A stretch of 64,000 nt of DNA from Thiotrichaceae bacterium UBA4486 (GTDB lineage: Bacteria > Pseudomonadota > Gammaproteobacteria > Eutrophobiales > Eutrophobiaceae): contig DGNS01000009.1 of the NCBI GenBank assembly GCA_002389045.1, positions 62,001-126,000 of the forward strand, given 5' to 3'. The position numbers and the translations under genes are program-made. Of the stretch, positions 52,524-61,650 are shown piece by piece. Below the pieces are notes generated by a model, which was given only the letters and a program-made list of their open reading frames with translations, did not search any database and was not told where the DNA came from. How positions within the stretch are numbered: position 1 is the stretch's first letter; the number at the start of each line of letters is the position of its first letter.

Positions 52524-53622
52524 TCAAATTCCCGCTTTCAGACTCGCTTCGATAAACCTGTCCAAATCTCCATCGAGAACAGCCTCGGTGTTTCCGGTTT
52601 CGATTCCGGTTCGCAAGTCCTTGATCCGGGACTGGTCCAGTACATAGGAGCGGATCTGGCTGCCCCAGCCGATGTCGGCCTTGTTGTCTTCGAGCGCCTG
52701 TTTTTCCTCGTTCAGTTTCATCATTTCCAGTTCGTACAGCTTTGCCCGCAGTTGTTTCATCGCCTGGTCACGGTTCTTGTGCTGTGATCGATCACTCTGG
52801 CACTGGGCTACGATGCCTGTGGGCAGATGGGTCAGGCGAACCGCGGAGTCCGTCTTGTTGACATGCTGCCCGCCGGCGCCACTGGCGCGGTAGGTGTCCG
52901 TGCGAATATCTGCCGGGTTGATTTCGATCTCGATATTGTCATCAATTTCCGGCGATATAAATACCGAGGCAAACGAGGTATGGCGGCGGTTGCCTGAATC
53001 GAAAGGAGACTTTCTCACCAGACGGTGTACACCGGTTTCCGTGCGCAACCAGCCATAGGCATAAGGCCCCTGGAAATACACCGTGGCGCTCTTGATCCCG
53101 GCGACTTCTCCAGGTGAGACTTCGATCAGTTCGGTATTGAAGCCGTGCTGCTCACCCCAGCGCAGGTACATCCTCAGCAGCATCTCGGCCCAGTCCTGTG
53201 CCTCGGTGCCCCCGGATCCGGCCTGAATATCGAGGTAGGCGTTACTGGCATCCATATCACCGGAAAACATGCGTTGAAATTCCATTTCACCAAGCTGTTT
53301 TTCATAACGGTCAAGATCGGTCGTGATTGCATCAACCGCGGCGGGATCCTCGTCGTCACGCGCCATGTCCAGCAGTTCAGCGGCATCATTGAGGCCTGTG
53401 GTTAATGAATCAAGCCCCTCGACAACCTGCTGCAGCAGTGCCCGTTCCTTACTCAGCGACTGGGTGCGATCCGGGTCCTCCCAGACATCAGGCTGTTCCA
53501 GTTCCCGCTGGACTTCGATCAGCCGGTCGGATTTCTGTTCGTAGTCAAAGATACCTCCTGAGCATGTGCGTACGCTCGAGCATATCCTTGATACGTGTCT
53601 GGACAGGGTTTGTTTCTAGCAT
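52524..53622 (-). CDS. prfB: Peptide chain release factor 2, with programmed +1 frameshift
   Basis: Releases peptides at UGA and UAA stops. A 25-codon first frame begins at ATG 53622 (MLETNPVQTRIKDMLER) and ends in the sequence AGGAGG-TATCTT-TGA-C, where the ribosome slips +1 at CTT onto GACTAC, giving RYL-DYEQKSDRL. The second frame runs from 53546 to 52524. The total is 365 residues, the same as E. coli RF2. GSGGTEAQDWAEML and the GGQ loop in RASGAGGQHVNKTDSAVR are visible. GGGAG precedes the ATG. An internal Shine-Dalgarno-like AGGAGG stimulates slippage, an autoregulatory device. Confidence 0.96.
53540..53562 (-). promoter_or_regulatory. RF2 frameshift site
   Basis: The AGGAGG, CTT slip codon and in-frame TGA (53545-53547) with C as the following base are in the canonical arrangement. 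Low RF2 favours the +1 shift, so the protein controls its own synthesis. Confidence 0.95.
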
Positions 53623-53713
53623 TGACGCGGGCTCCCGTAAAACAAGGCGGGATTCTACAGCATTGGCCTGAAAGGTGAAATGCGAAAGCTGTGAGGGTAG
53701 AGATCGCGGCAGA

Positions 53714-55483
53714 TTATGCGGATTTTCTGAACTTCCTGACCGTGCCGTGCAAGGCCTTCAGCTTGCCGATCTTGTGCCGGACAAAAAAGTCGGTGAATTC
53801 CGCCGCGGGCAGGGGTTTGCTGAAATAAAATCCCTGGGCCTCGTCACACCCCTGTTGTTTCAGGAATTCAAGTTGCTCACTGGTCTCTATGCCCTCGGCT
53901 GTAACATTCAGGCGCAGCTTGTGCCCCAGGGCGATAATAGCCGAACAGATGGCGGCATCATCGGGATCCGTGGTGATATCCATGACAAAGGAGCGGTCAA
54001 TCTTCAAGGTCTCTATAGGGAAACGTTTCAGATACGCCAGCGAACAGTATCCGGTCCCGAAATCATCAATGGAGACATGCATGCCCCACTCCTTGAGTTT
54101 TTTCAGGGTCGTTATCGAGGCCTCGGTATCGTCCATCAACAGCGATTCGGTGATTTCGAGTTCAATATTACGAGGTACGATTGAATACTCCAGGGCGGTA
54201 TCCAGGATCATATCCGCGAGGTCCTGCTGGTACAATTGCCGCGGTGACAGGTTGACCGCCACCCTGATCGGATCCATACCGGTCATATTCCATTCCTGCA
54301 TCTGGCTGCAGGCCTCACGAATCACCCACTCACCGATGCTGTTTATCAATCCATTCTCCTCGGCCAGGGGAATGAACTTTGCGGGCGATACCATGCCCAG
54401 GTCCGGCTGGTTCCAGCGGATCAGCGCCTCGGCACCGATCATTTCCCCGTTTCGTATATTAATCTTGGGTTGATAAAACAACTGGAATTCCCTTTTATGC
54501 ATGGCCTGCCGCAACCGGGACTCCAGTTCCATGCGTTCCTCGCTCTCCCTGTTCATGCCGTCGGTATAGAACTGAAAACCGTTTCTGCCCTCTTCCTTGG
54601 CGCGATACATGGCCGAATCCGCATGTTTCATCAACTGTTCCACGCTATCGGCGTCATCGGGATACATGGTTATGCCGATACTCGGTGTTACATAAAGCTC
54701 CTGATCATGAATCCTGATGGGATAGGAAATAAAACGAATAATCTTGTTGGCAACAATAACGGCATCATTCGCATGATTGACGCCCTCCAGGAGAATGGTG
54801 AATTCATCGCCGCCAAAACGGGCTACAGTATCCTGTTCCCGTGTACAGCGTTCAAGTCGTGTGGCTACTTCCTGCAGGAGCGTATCGCCGGCATTATGAC
54901 CCAGGGTATCATTGATATGCTTGAACCGGTCGAGATCAATAAACATGATTGCGACCTGGATTTTGTCCCGGTTGGCCCTGACGATAGCCCTGTTCAGTCT
55001 CTCCATGAAAAGCGAGCGATTAACCAGTCCGGTCAACCCGTCATGCCGCTCTATATAACCCAGTCCACGCTCGACCTTTTTCCTTTCGATTGCAAAACAT
55101 ATTGAACGCATGATCTGTTTTTTATCATTCATTCCCTTGACCAGGTAATCCTGGGCGCCGTGCCTGACTACCGTCAGAGCTGCTTCCTGATCATCAACAC
55201 CACCCAGCGCCACCAGTGGCAGTCCGCTCTTGATCTCCAGCATCCTTTCTATACAGACTGTGCCTTTGGCATCAGGCAGGGTCAAATCGATCAGGACAAG
55301 TTCGAAATCATTCTCGTTAATGAGTTTCCGGGCCTGCTGCAGTGAACCCGCCAGCATGATCTCGAAAGAATATCCGGCAATATTACTGAGCATACCGTTG
55401 ATCAAATCGATATCTGCCGGATCATCCTCTACCAGTAATACCTTGTGTAATACCGGGTGCTGTCCAGTCATAACCGGTCTCAT
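53714..55483 (-). CDS. REC-GGDEF-EAL response regulator
   Basis: A 589-residue cytoplasmic response regulator acting on c-di-GMP. The receiver (about 12-135) has VEDDPADIDLI, the phosphorylatable Asp in VLIDLTLPD, and YLVKG with the conserved Lys. The GGDEF (about 145-310) keeps RFGGDEFTILLE. The EAL (about 325-570) keeps EALIRW, NLSPRQ, ITESLL, DDFGTGY and AEGIET-type motifs, so both cyclase and phosphodiesterase chemistry look possible. No kinase is adjacent. Its ATG overlaps the stop of the next upstream gene, another REC-GGDEF-EAL, as ATGA. Confidence 0.93.
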   Translation of the reverse strand: MRPVMTGQHPVLHKVLLVEDDPADIDLINGMLSNIAGYSFEIMLAGSLQQARKLINENDFELVLIDLTLPDAKGTVCIERMLEIKSGLPLVALGGVDDQEAALTVVRHGAQDYLVKGMNDKKQIMRSICFAIERKKVERGLGYIERHDGLTGLVNRSLFMERLNRAIVRANRDKIQVAIMFIDLDRFKHINDTLGHNAGDTLLQEVATRLERCTREQDTVARFGGDEFTILLEGVNHANDAVIVANKIIRFISYPIRIHDQELYVTPSIGITMYPDDADSVEQLMKHADSAMYRAKEEGRNGFQFYTDGMNRESEERMELESRLRQAMHKREFQLFYQPKINIRNGEMIGAEALIRWNQPDLGMVSPAKFIPLAEENGLINSIGEWVIREACSQMQEWNMTGMDPIRVAVNLSPRQLYQQDLADMILDTALEYSIVPRNIELEITESLLMDDTEASITTLKKLKEWGMHVSIDDFGTGYCSLAYLKRFPIETLKIDRSFVMDITTDPDDAAICSAIIALGHKLRLNVTAEGIETSEQLEFLKQQGCDEAQGFYFSKPLPAAEFTDFFVRHKIGKLKALHGTVRKFRKSA

Positions 55484-57222
55484 ACTGCCATTTTAAGGTC
55501 GGATTCGAACATGAGGTTCAGTTCAAGCCCGTTGGTGAGCAGGTAATTGCGCAGGGATGTTGGCGGCATGGCCGGGCTGAGAAAATTACCCTGCATCTCG
55601 TCAACAGCCATATCGAATAACAGTTTGAACTGATCGATGTTATCTACACCATCGGCAACCACATTGACATGAAGATCACGGGCCAGCCGTACAATCGCCG
55701 TGGTAATGGTGGAATCCGTGGAACGATGACCGATATGTTCAATCAGGCTCCGATCAAGCTTGATGGTATCGACCAGAAAGTTCCTCAGGTAATCAAACGA
55801 ACAATGTCCGGTACCGAAATCATCCACGCTTATAGACACCCCGATTTTACGCAGGTCCTGTAACTGCCTGCTGCATACCTCCTCGTTGTTGATCAGAGTT
55901 TGCTCTGTCACCTCCAGTTCCAGCAGGCACGAGGGTAAACCGGTCTTGTCGAGTACCCGTTCTACAGTATCAACAAAATTCCTGTCCAGCAGTTGCCGTG
56001 CTGTAATATTGACCGACATGGGTCCTACACAAAGGCCGCTCTGATGCCAGCGCTTGCTGGTTTCACAGGCCGTTTCCAGTATCCACTCACCTACTTCATG
56101 TACAATAGACCTGTTTTCCAGGTAATGCATGAAATCCTCCGGCAACAACAGGCCGAGTCGCGGATGATTCCAGCATAACAGGGCCTCGGAACCGCAAACG
56201 CGCGCATTATTCAGGTTAAACCTGGGCTGGTAATGAAGACAGAATTCCTTGCGTTCCAGGGCATTGGCCAGTTCATTTTCCAGATTCATGACATGGATAA
56301 ATTCCGTATCCATATTACCCGTGTAAAAACAATACCTGCTGCCACCTTCGGCGTATGCGCGGCAGCGGGCAAGTTCCGCCTTGTAAATCAGATCATTGAT
56401 ATTCCGGCCGCATTGCGGAAACAGCGAGATACCGATACTGCAGCCGGTAACAACCGCTTTACCGTCGGTAACCATATGCCGTGATAATGCACTGATGACC
56501 TTGCTGGCCACTGAGCCTGCGCCGTGGGCATGATTGGCGGATTCCAGCAATACCACGAACTCATCTCCACCGACACGGGCCACTGTGTCGCATCCCCTGA
56601 GACAATTGCGTATACGATCCGCTGTCTGCCTGAGCAGTTTATCCGAGCGCCGGCGGCCAAGTTGCTCGTCAATACGACGGAAATTATCCAGATCTATGTA
56701 CAACACCGCGATACCGGTTCGGTTGCGCGACGCCCGCTCTATGGCCTGTTCCAGTCGGTCGTCCAGCAATAAACGATTCGCTAATCCTGTAAGCGGCTCA
56801 TAGGTCGGTAATTCTGCGATCTTTCTGAGATAACGTGCCCGTTCCATGGCATAGCGAATGGCATGGAACAGGTGTGCTGAATTGCAGTGCCGTTTGTCCA
56901 GATAATCCTGGGCTCCCTTTCTGAGTGCAAGTATCGAATAGTCCACATCAGCCTGCTGGTTGAGAACAACAAGAGGTAATCCGGGTGAGTGTTCATGCAA
57001 TTCCGGGATAACCGCGAGATCAGGCGTATAACAATGATCGAGATCCAGCACAGCAACATCAAACGTATCATTGCCGCGAAGAACACGTGAGAGTTCATCG
57101 GGTTTTCCCGGAGTAAAATTGAATGTGGCGGCGGGCTCATCACCCAGCATGGCCTCAAGCTCAGGTATCGCACTGTCATTGTCGGCAATAGTCAATATCC
57201 GGTAGGCTCTTTTTTCGGGCAT
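55480..57222 (-). CDS. REC-like-GGDEF-EAL protein, divergent EAL
   Basis: A 580-residue paralogue of the downstream gene. Its receiver (about 5-125) is degenerate: IADND replaces the acidic pair and the Thr/Ser position is Asn (VVLNQQ), though VLDLDH and YLDKR are kept. GGDEF is intact (RVGGDEFVVLLE). The EAL is altered: EALLCW loses the motif arginine and ADGVDN replaces AEGVET, while DDFGTG is kept, so phosphodiesterase activity is doubtful. The frame is open to 57480, overlapping recJ as ATGA, but that extension has no domain; AGGA before ATG 57222 supports this start. Possibly cotranscribed with recJ. Confidence 0.85.
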   Translation of the reverse strand: MPEKRAYRILTIADNDSAIPELEAMLGDEPAATFNFTPGKPDELSRVLRGNDTFDVAVLDLDHCYTPDLAVIPELHEHSPGLPLVVLNQQADVDYSILALRKGAQDYLDKRHCNSAHLFHAIRYAMERARYLRKIAELPTYEPLTGLANRLLLDDRLEQAIERASRNRTGIAVLYIDLDNFRRIDEQLGRRRSDKLLRQTADRIRNCLRGCDTVARVGGDEFVVLLESANHAHGAGSVASKVISALSRHMVTDGKAVVTGCSIGISLFPQCGRNINDLIYKAELARCRAYAEGGSRYCFYTGNMDTEFIHVMNLENELANALERKEFCLHYQPRFNLNNARVCGSEALLCWNHPRLGLLLPEDFMHYLENRSIVHEVGEWILETACETSKRWHQSGLCVGPMSVNITARQLLDRNFVDTVERVLDKTGLPSCLLELEVTEQTLINNEEVCSRQLQDLRKIGVSISVDDFGTGHCSFDYLRNFLVDTIKLDRSLIEHIGHRSTDSTITTAIVRLARDLHVNVVADGVDNIDQFKLLFDMAVDEMQGNFLSPAMPPTSLRNYLLTNGLELNLMFESDLKMAV

Positions 57223-57476
57223 GGAATAATCCTGGTCTGTGGCACCTGCATACTGATGAATCATTACTGGACCAGGCTGACAAGCACAGTTGCCCTTGTT
57301 ATCCAATCCGGGATCCATCACCTGTTCATACGCTAACGGCAATAATCGTGGAATCTTTACGTGTATCAGCCGCTTGGGTTTGCCGGTGCTTGCCTGTTCA
57401 GCAACCATGAATGCAGCGCAGGGTGAGGATGTTGTAGCCGGTGTTTTCAGGAACAAACCGGCGTGGAAGTACCGGA

Positions 57477-59213
57477 TCAAGTCATTGTTCGCGGAGAAAG
57501 CTGTTCCACCATGAGTTGCAGGTTTCTGCTGCCACGAAACTCGTTGATATCCAGCCGGTAGACGACGCTGAGCCGCCGGACATTCTCGTCCCAGTCATCA
57601 TCGACGGTATTGAAAGCAATGGCCTGGATCACGGCGCCCCCGCGACTGTGGCGCAACTCCAGGCGCAGGTGTTTCTCGCCGACAATCCGGCGTTCGACGA
57701 TGTCGAACTCCCCCCTGAACAAGGGCTCCGGGAAGCCCTGCCCCCAGGGTCCGCCCCGGTGAATCGTTTGCGCCAGTTCAAAGCTTAAATCGGCAGGCGT
57801 AAGTTCGCCGTCGGTGAGGATACGGCCCTGTAATTGTTCCTCATCCACGAGTGCACGCACCTGCGCATCGAACAATTGTCCGAAACGCTCAAGATCCGTT
57901 GCGGCGATGCTAAGGCCGGCGGCCATGGCATGGCCGCCGAACTTTTCGATAACGCCGGGATGATGGCTCGAAATGGCCTCCAGTACATCGCGTATATGGA
58001 CACCGTTGATGGAACGCCCGGAGCCCTTGATGCGGCCTTCCTTATCCGGGGCAAAGACAATCACCGGACGATGAAATTTTTCCTTGATCCGTGATGCCAG
58101 TATGCCCACCACACCCTGATGCCAATCCTCGCGGTACAGGCACAGGGCGGCGGCAGAACCGACACGATCACGTTCCAGTTCCGACTCCAGATCTTCCAGC
58201 GCCGAGAGCTCCATCTCGCTCTGGATCTGACGGCGCTCCAGGTTGAGGTCATGAAGTTGCCGGGCGATGTCCATGGCCCGTCCGGTATCGTCGGTGAGCA
58301 GGCATTCGATGCCGAGCGACATATCGGTAAGCCGGCCCGCCGCATTCAGCCTCGGGCCGATGGCAAAACCCAGATCGGAGGCAACAATGCGCTCTCGCCT
58401 GCGTCCGGATACGTCAAGCAGGGCGAGGATCCCGGCACAGCACTGGCCGGCCCGTATGCGGGCAAGTCCCTGGGCCACCATGATGCGGTTGTTATGATCC
58501 AGCGGGACGACGTCAGCCACCGTCCCCAGCGCCACCAGGTCGAGCACACAGGCAAGATTGAATTCATCGATACCGCATTCACTGAACCAGCCGTTCCGGC
58601 GCAGGTGTGCACGCAGGGCAATCATGATATTGAAAATCACGCCGACACCGGCCAGTGACTTGCTGGCATAGGTATCGCCGGGCTGGTTGGGATTGACGAT
58701 AACCGTGGCTGCAGGCAGTTCCGGGCCCGGCAGATGATGATCCGTCACCAGCACATCCATGCCGAGTTCACGCGCATGGCGGACACCGGCGATGCTGGAA
58801 ATGCCATTATCGACGGTGATGATCAAATCGGGAGCGCGTTCAGCGGCCACATCGACGATTTCCGGAGTCAGACCGTAACCATAATCAAAACGGTTCGGAA
58901 CGATGTAGTCCACGTGTTTCGCGCCCATGGCGCGCAGTGAACGCAGGGCCACGGCGCAACTGGTGGCGCCATCCGCATCGAAATCAGCCACCACCAGAAT
59001 CCTGCGATCCTTTCTCAGGCATTTCTCCAGCAAGGCTATGGCGTCGTCGATGTGTTTCAACGTACTGTAAGGCAACAGCCGGTTCAGGGAATAATCCAGA
59101 TCATTTCCGGAACGTATGCCCCGGGCGGCATATACGCGACGGATCACGGGATGCAGATCCCCCGGCAGTTCACAATCGTCAGGCACGTCGCGCTGGATTA
59201 CCTGTGCTGTCAT
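57477..59213 (-). CDS. recJ: Single-stranded-DNA-specific exonuclease RecJ
   Basis: A 5'-3' exonuclease of the DHH phosphoesterase family, used in recombination and mismatch repair. The 578 residues match E. coli RecJ (577). The metal motifs are VVADFDADGATS (motif I), VTDHHLPG (DHH), NPNQPGD, and GGHAMAAGLS (DHHA1 domain). It starts 3 bases after the RpfE-type gene, so these form an operon running toward prfB, interrupted by the two signalling genes. Position near prfB-lysS is conserved in gammaproteobacteria. Confidence 0.96.
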   Translation of the reverse strand: MTAQVIQRDVPDDCELPGDLHPVIRRVYAARGIRSGNDLDYSLNRLLPYSTLKHIDDAIALLEKCLRKDRRILVVADFDADGATSCAVALRSLRAMGAKHVDYIVPNRFDYGYGLTPEIVDVAAERAPDLIITVDNGISSIAGVRHARELGMDVLVTDHHLPGPELPAATVIVNPNQPGDTYASKSLAGVGVIFNIMIALRAHLRRNGWFSECGIDEFNLACVLDLVALGTVADVVPLDHNNRIMVAQGLARIRAGQCCAGILALLDVSGRRRERIVASDLGFAIGPRLNAAGRLTDMSLGIECLLTDDTGRAMDIARQLHDLNLERRQIQSEMELSALEDLESELERDRVGSAAALCLYREDWHQGVVGILASRIKEKFHRPVIVFAPDKEGRIKGSGRSINGVHIRDVLEAISSHHPGVIEKFGGHAMAAGLSIAATDLERFGQLFDAQVRALVDEEQLQGRILTDGELTPADLSFELAQTIHRGGPWGQGFPEPLFRGEFDIVERRIVGEKHLRLELRHSRGGAVIQAIAFNTVDDDWDENVRRLSVVYRLDINEFRGSRNLQLMVEQLSPRTMT

Positions 59214-59216
59214 GAT

Positions 59217-60239
59217 CTATACGTCTGCTCGTAAATGATCGGAGAATTTCCGCAATCCACGCCAGAATTTCAACAGGTGAATTTTTTTGAAGTGATACAT
59301 CTCGTGATCGGTCAGTAGTTTGACACTGCGGATATGACCCAGGTGAACGTTGTTCAGAATCGGCCGCATCCATTGTTTTTCGATGCGTTCGACCCATGTG
59401 TTCCAGCCGGCAATATCCTGGTAATCATGACACCGCTGTACCGCATCCAGTACCAGCAGGTACTCGCCCTGCGCTTGCAGGCTGTTGATAATAAACTGTT
59501 CCACCGGTTCGCAGACTGTTCCCGAGAGCATGCATAGCCCCTGTACCAGGGCATCGTCACTGTATACCCGCGACCACGTACGCGGCAGGATCGCCGGCAG
59601 TTCGCCACTGCCCCAGAACCACAGACTGTTTACCGGCAACTTGCCGCTGTCTTCGCGCAAACGGTTGATGTCGCAGTCATGCAACTGCATCTGGATTTCA
59701 TTAATAAACGTCAGCCACTCGGCCCGGTCGCGGCCACGCGGCATCAGGTTGAGAATGGATTGACCGCGCGCCGCCGCTAAATCCACTGTTTGTATGCCGG
59801 GTATGGCCGGCAGTTGTACATACCAGCGATCCGCGGACGGCACCTCGAGATGGAAATGATGTTCCTTGAAGAGGGACTGCAACTTCGCACCCAATGCGAG
59901 AGCTTCGTGTTGTTCCAGTTGTAATCTCGTGACATCAAACAGTGTCATACCGTGCGCACCGGTGCTCAGATGCACGGGATCCGCGCGCATCCATACGCCC
60001 TGCGGCCGTGCTGCATCATCGATCAGACGAGTGATGGCGGCTGCTGGAAAATCAGCCTCTCCGGAAAGGGTTAATCCAAACAAACGCGCCAGTTGCGGGC
60101 AGTACCCCGGTGCATCGATGTGCGACTTGTCGGCATGGCCGAGGATGGTGGCCAGTGATACCGGTTCAGTGAAATCCTCAAACAAATTATGGCGGGTGAA
60201 ATCCAGCAGACCGGGAATATAAAGTGTGAGCCTACTCAT
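59217..60239 (-). CDS. RpfE-type protein (COG4255)
   Basis: A 340-residue cytoplasmic protein related to RpfE of Xanthomonas and to distant phosphoglycerate-mutase-like annotations. Recognisable blocks are LYIPGLLDF at the start, LRADPVHL-like MRADPVHLSTGAHGMTLF, and NSLWFWGSGELP in the middle. The biochemical function is unknown. In many gammaproteobacteria the gene adjoins recJ, as here (3-base gap). It follows heptad tract T9 that separates it from thrC. Confidence 0.75.
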   Translation of the reverse strand: MSRLTLYIPGLLDFTRHNLFEDFTEPVSLATILGHADKSHIDAPGYCPQLARLFGLTLSGEADFPAAAITRLIDDAARPQGVWMRADPVHLSTGAHGMTLFDVTRLQLEQHEALALGAKLQSLFKEHHFHLEVPSADRWYVQLPAIPGIQTVDLAAARGQSILNLMPRGRDRAEWLTFINEIQMQLHDCDINRLREDSGKLPVNSLWFWGSGELPAILPRTWSRVYSDDALVQGLCMLSGTVCEPVEQFIINSLQAQGEYLLVLDAVQRCHDYQDIAGWNTWVERIEKQWMRPILNNVHLGHIRSVKLLTDHEMYHFKKIHLLKFWRGLRKFSDHLRADV

Positions 60240-60294
60240 CGGAAAAAGTGGAACAAGAGTGTATTCCCGGAGCGCTGATCGGCCGACTCACACT

Positions 60295-60373
60295 GTTCTC
60301 CGTCCACCGTTCACCGTTCACTGTTCACTGTTGCCTGTTGTCTATTGTCTGTTGTCTGTCCACCGTTCAAACA
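60295..60373. repeat. Heptad tract T9
   Basis: About eleven units (GTTCTCC, GTCCACC, GTTCACC, GTTCACT, GTTGCCT, GTTGTCT, ATTGTCT) between the RpfE-type gene and thrC. The thrC stop (TCA at 60367-60369 on the plus strand) lies in the last unit. Confidence 0.88.
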
Positions 60374-61509
60374 ATGTTATCCAGAATCGCTTTTTCAACC
60401 TCGTTCAATGTCGCATCAGTAGTAATCACCGGTGTGCTGCCCTGTTCAATGGCGATGTCCGGATCCTTGAGACCGTGGCCGGTCAGGGTACAGACAATAC
60501 AACTGCCTTCATGAATGCGGCCATTTTTGATATCACGCATGGCCCCGGCCAGTGACGTGGCCGATGCCGGTTCACAAAACACACCCTCTTTTTCAGCGAG
60601 CAGTTTCTGTGCCGCGAGGATCTCGTCGTCGGAACATTCATCGAACCAGCCGTCGGATTCCCGGTTCACGATCCAGGCGTTATCCCAGGACTGTGGATGA
60701 CCGATGCGAATCGCCGTGGCAACAGTATCGGGATCATCCACCATCTCGCCGCGCAGGAAAGGCGCCGAACCGGAAGCCTGGTATCCGACCATTTTTGGCC
60801 GCGAACCGACGATGGCGCCACCGGCAAAGCGGCAGTGTCCGTCACAATAACTGCAGGCTTCAGTGACCACGTCGCGATGATCGCTGGAGTATTCACTGTA
60901 GCCAATCCAGTGGGCCGTGATGTTGCCGGCATTGCCGACCGGCAGGCAGTGGTAATCCGGCGCCCGTTCGAGTTCCTCGATGATTTCAAAGGCCGCGGTT
61001 TTCTGTCCCTGCAGGCGATACGGATTGATGGAATTGACAATGGTCACCGGTGCCGTTTCCGCCACCTCTTTCACCAGCCGCATACCGTCATCAAAGTTGC
61101 CCCTGATCTGGATGACCACGGCGCCTTCCACCCTCGCCTGGGCCAGTTTGCCCTGGGCAATCTTGCCGTCCGGGATGAGCACAAACGCGGTGATACCGGC
61201 GCGCGCTGCGTAGGCTGCCGCGGACGCCGAGGTATTGCCTGTGGACGCACAGATAATGGCTTTCGCGCCCTGGTCCACCGCCTGGGTGACGGCCATGGTC
61301 ATACCGCGGTCCTTGAAGGAACCGGTCGGGTTCAGACCCTCGTATTTCACGTAGATATCGACATCCTTACCGAGCAGGTCGGGGATGTTGTGCAGGCGTA
61401 TCAGCGGCGTGTTGCCCTCTCCCAGGCTGATGATACGGGCATCATCGTGGATCGGCAGGCGATCGCGATAGCGTTCAATGAGGCCGGTGTAGCGTTTTCG
61501 GAAGGTCAT
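60367..61509 (-). CDS. thrC: Threonine synthase
   Basis: PLP enzyme converting O-phosphohomoserine to threonine. It has 380 residues, the shorter family found in many proteobacteria. The PLP lysine is in LNPTGSFKDRGMTMAV (about residue 60), and CASTGNTSASAAAYAARAG and the phosphate-binding GSR region are visible. It lies directly downstream of hom, in an operon-like order hom-thrC, but a heptad tract separates the two. The stop codon is within a heptad tract. Confidence 0.95.
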   Translation of the reverse strand: MTFRKRYTGLIERYRDRLPIHDDARIISLGEGNTPLIRLHNIPDLLGKDVDIYVKYEGLNPTGSFKDRGMTMAVTQAVDQGAKAIICASTGNTSASAAAYAARAGITAFVLIPDGKIAQGKLAQARVEGAVVIQIRGNFDDGMRLVKEVAETAPVTIVNSINPYRLQGQKTAAFEIIEELERAPDYHCLPVGNAGNITAHWIGYSEYSSDHRDVVTEACSYCDGHCRFAGGAIVGSRPKMVGYQASGSAPFLRGEMVDDPDTVATAIRIGHPQSWDNAWIVNRESDGWFDECSDDEILAAQKLLAEKEGVFCEPASATSLAGAMRDIKNGRIHEGSCIVCTLTGHGLKDPDIAIEQGSTPVITTDATLNEVEKAILDNIV

Positions 61510-61567
61510 TTTTTTTGTCGTATTGAACCGGTTTGAATCTTCTTATGCATATTAACTATTTCCTGAG

Positions 61568-61650
61568 GTGAATAGTGATTGGTGAATGGCGGGTGATGTT
61601 GGAGATGCGATTATCTATTCACCATTCACTACTCACCATTCACCATTATT
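61568..61650. repeat. Heptad tract T10 (bipartite, inverted)
   Basis: Three GTGAATA/GTGATTG/GTGAATG units (61568-61588) face ATTCACC, ATTCACT, ACTCACC and ATTCACC (61618-61645) across a short centre. They can pair as a stem between hom and thrC. ATTATTT follows, at the hom stop. Confidence 0.85.

Noticed and set aside
57223..57480. 86-residue N-terminal extension of the REC-GGDEF-EAL protein, overlapping recJ as ATGA
   Set aside because: The extension has no domain resemblance, and AGGA before ATG 57222 coincides with the receiver start; the ATGA overlap keeps the longer start possible but less likely.
61568..61650. Threonine leader peptide or T-box attenuator before thrC
   Set aside because: No Thr/Ile-rich leader ORF or T-box motif is visible; the inverted structure is fully explained by heptad units.
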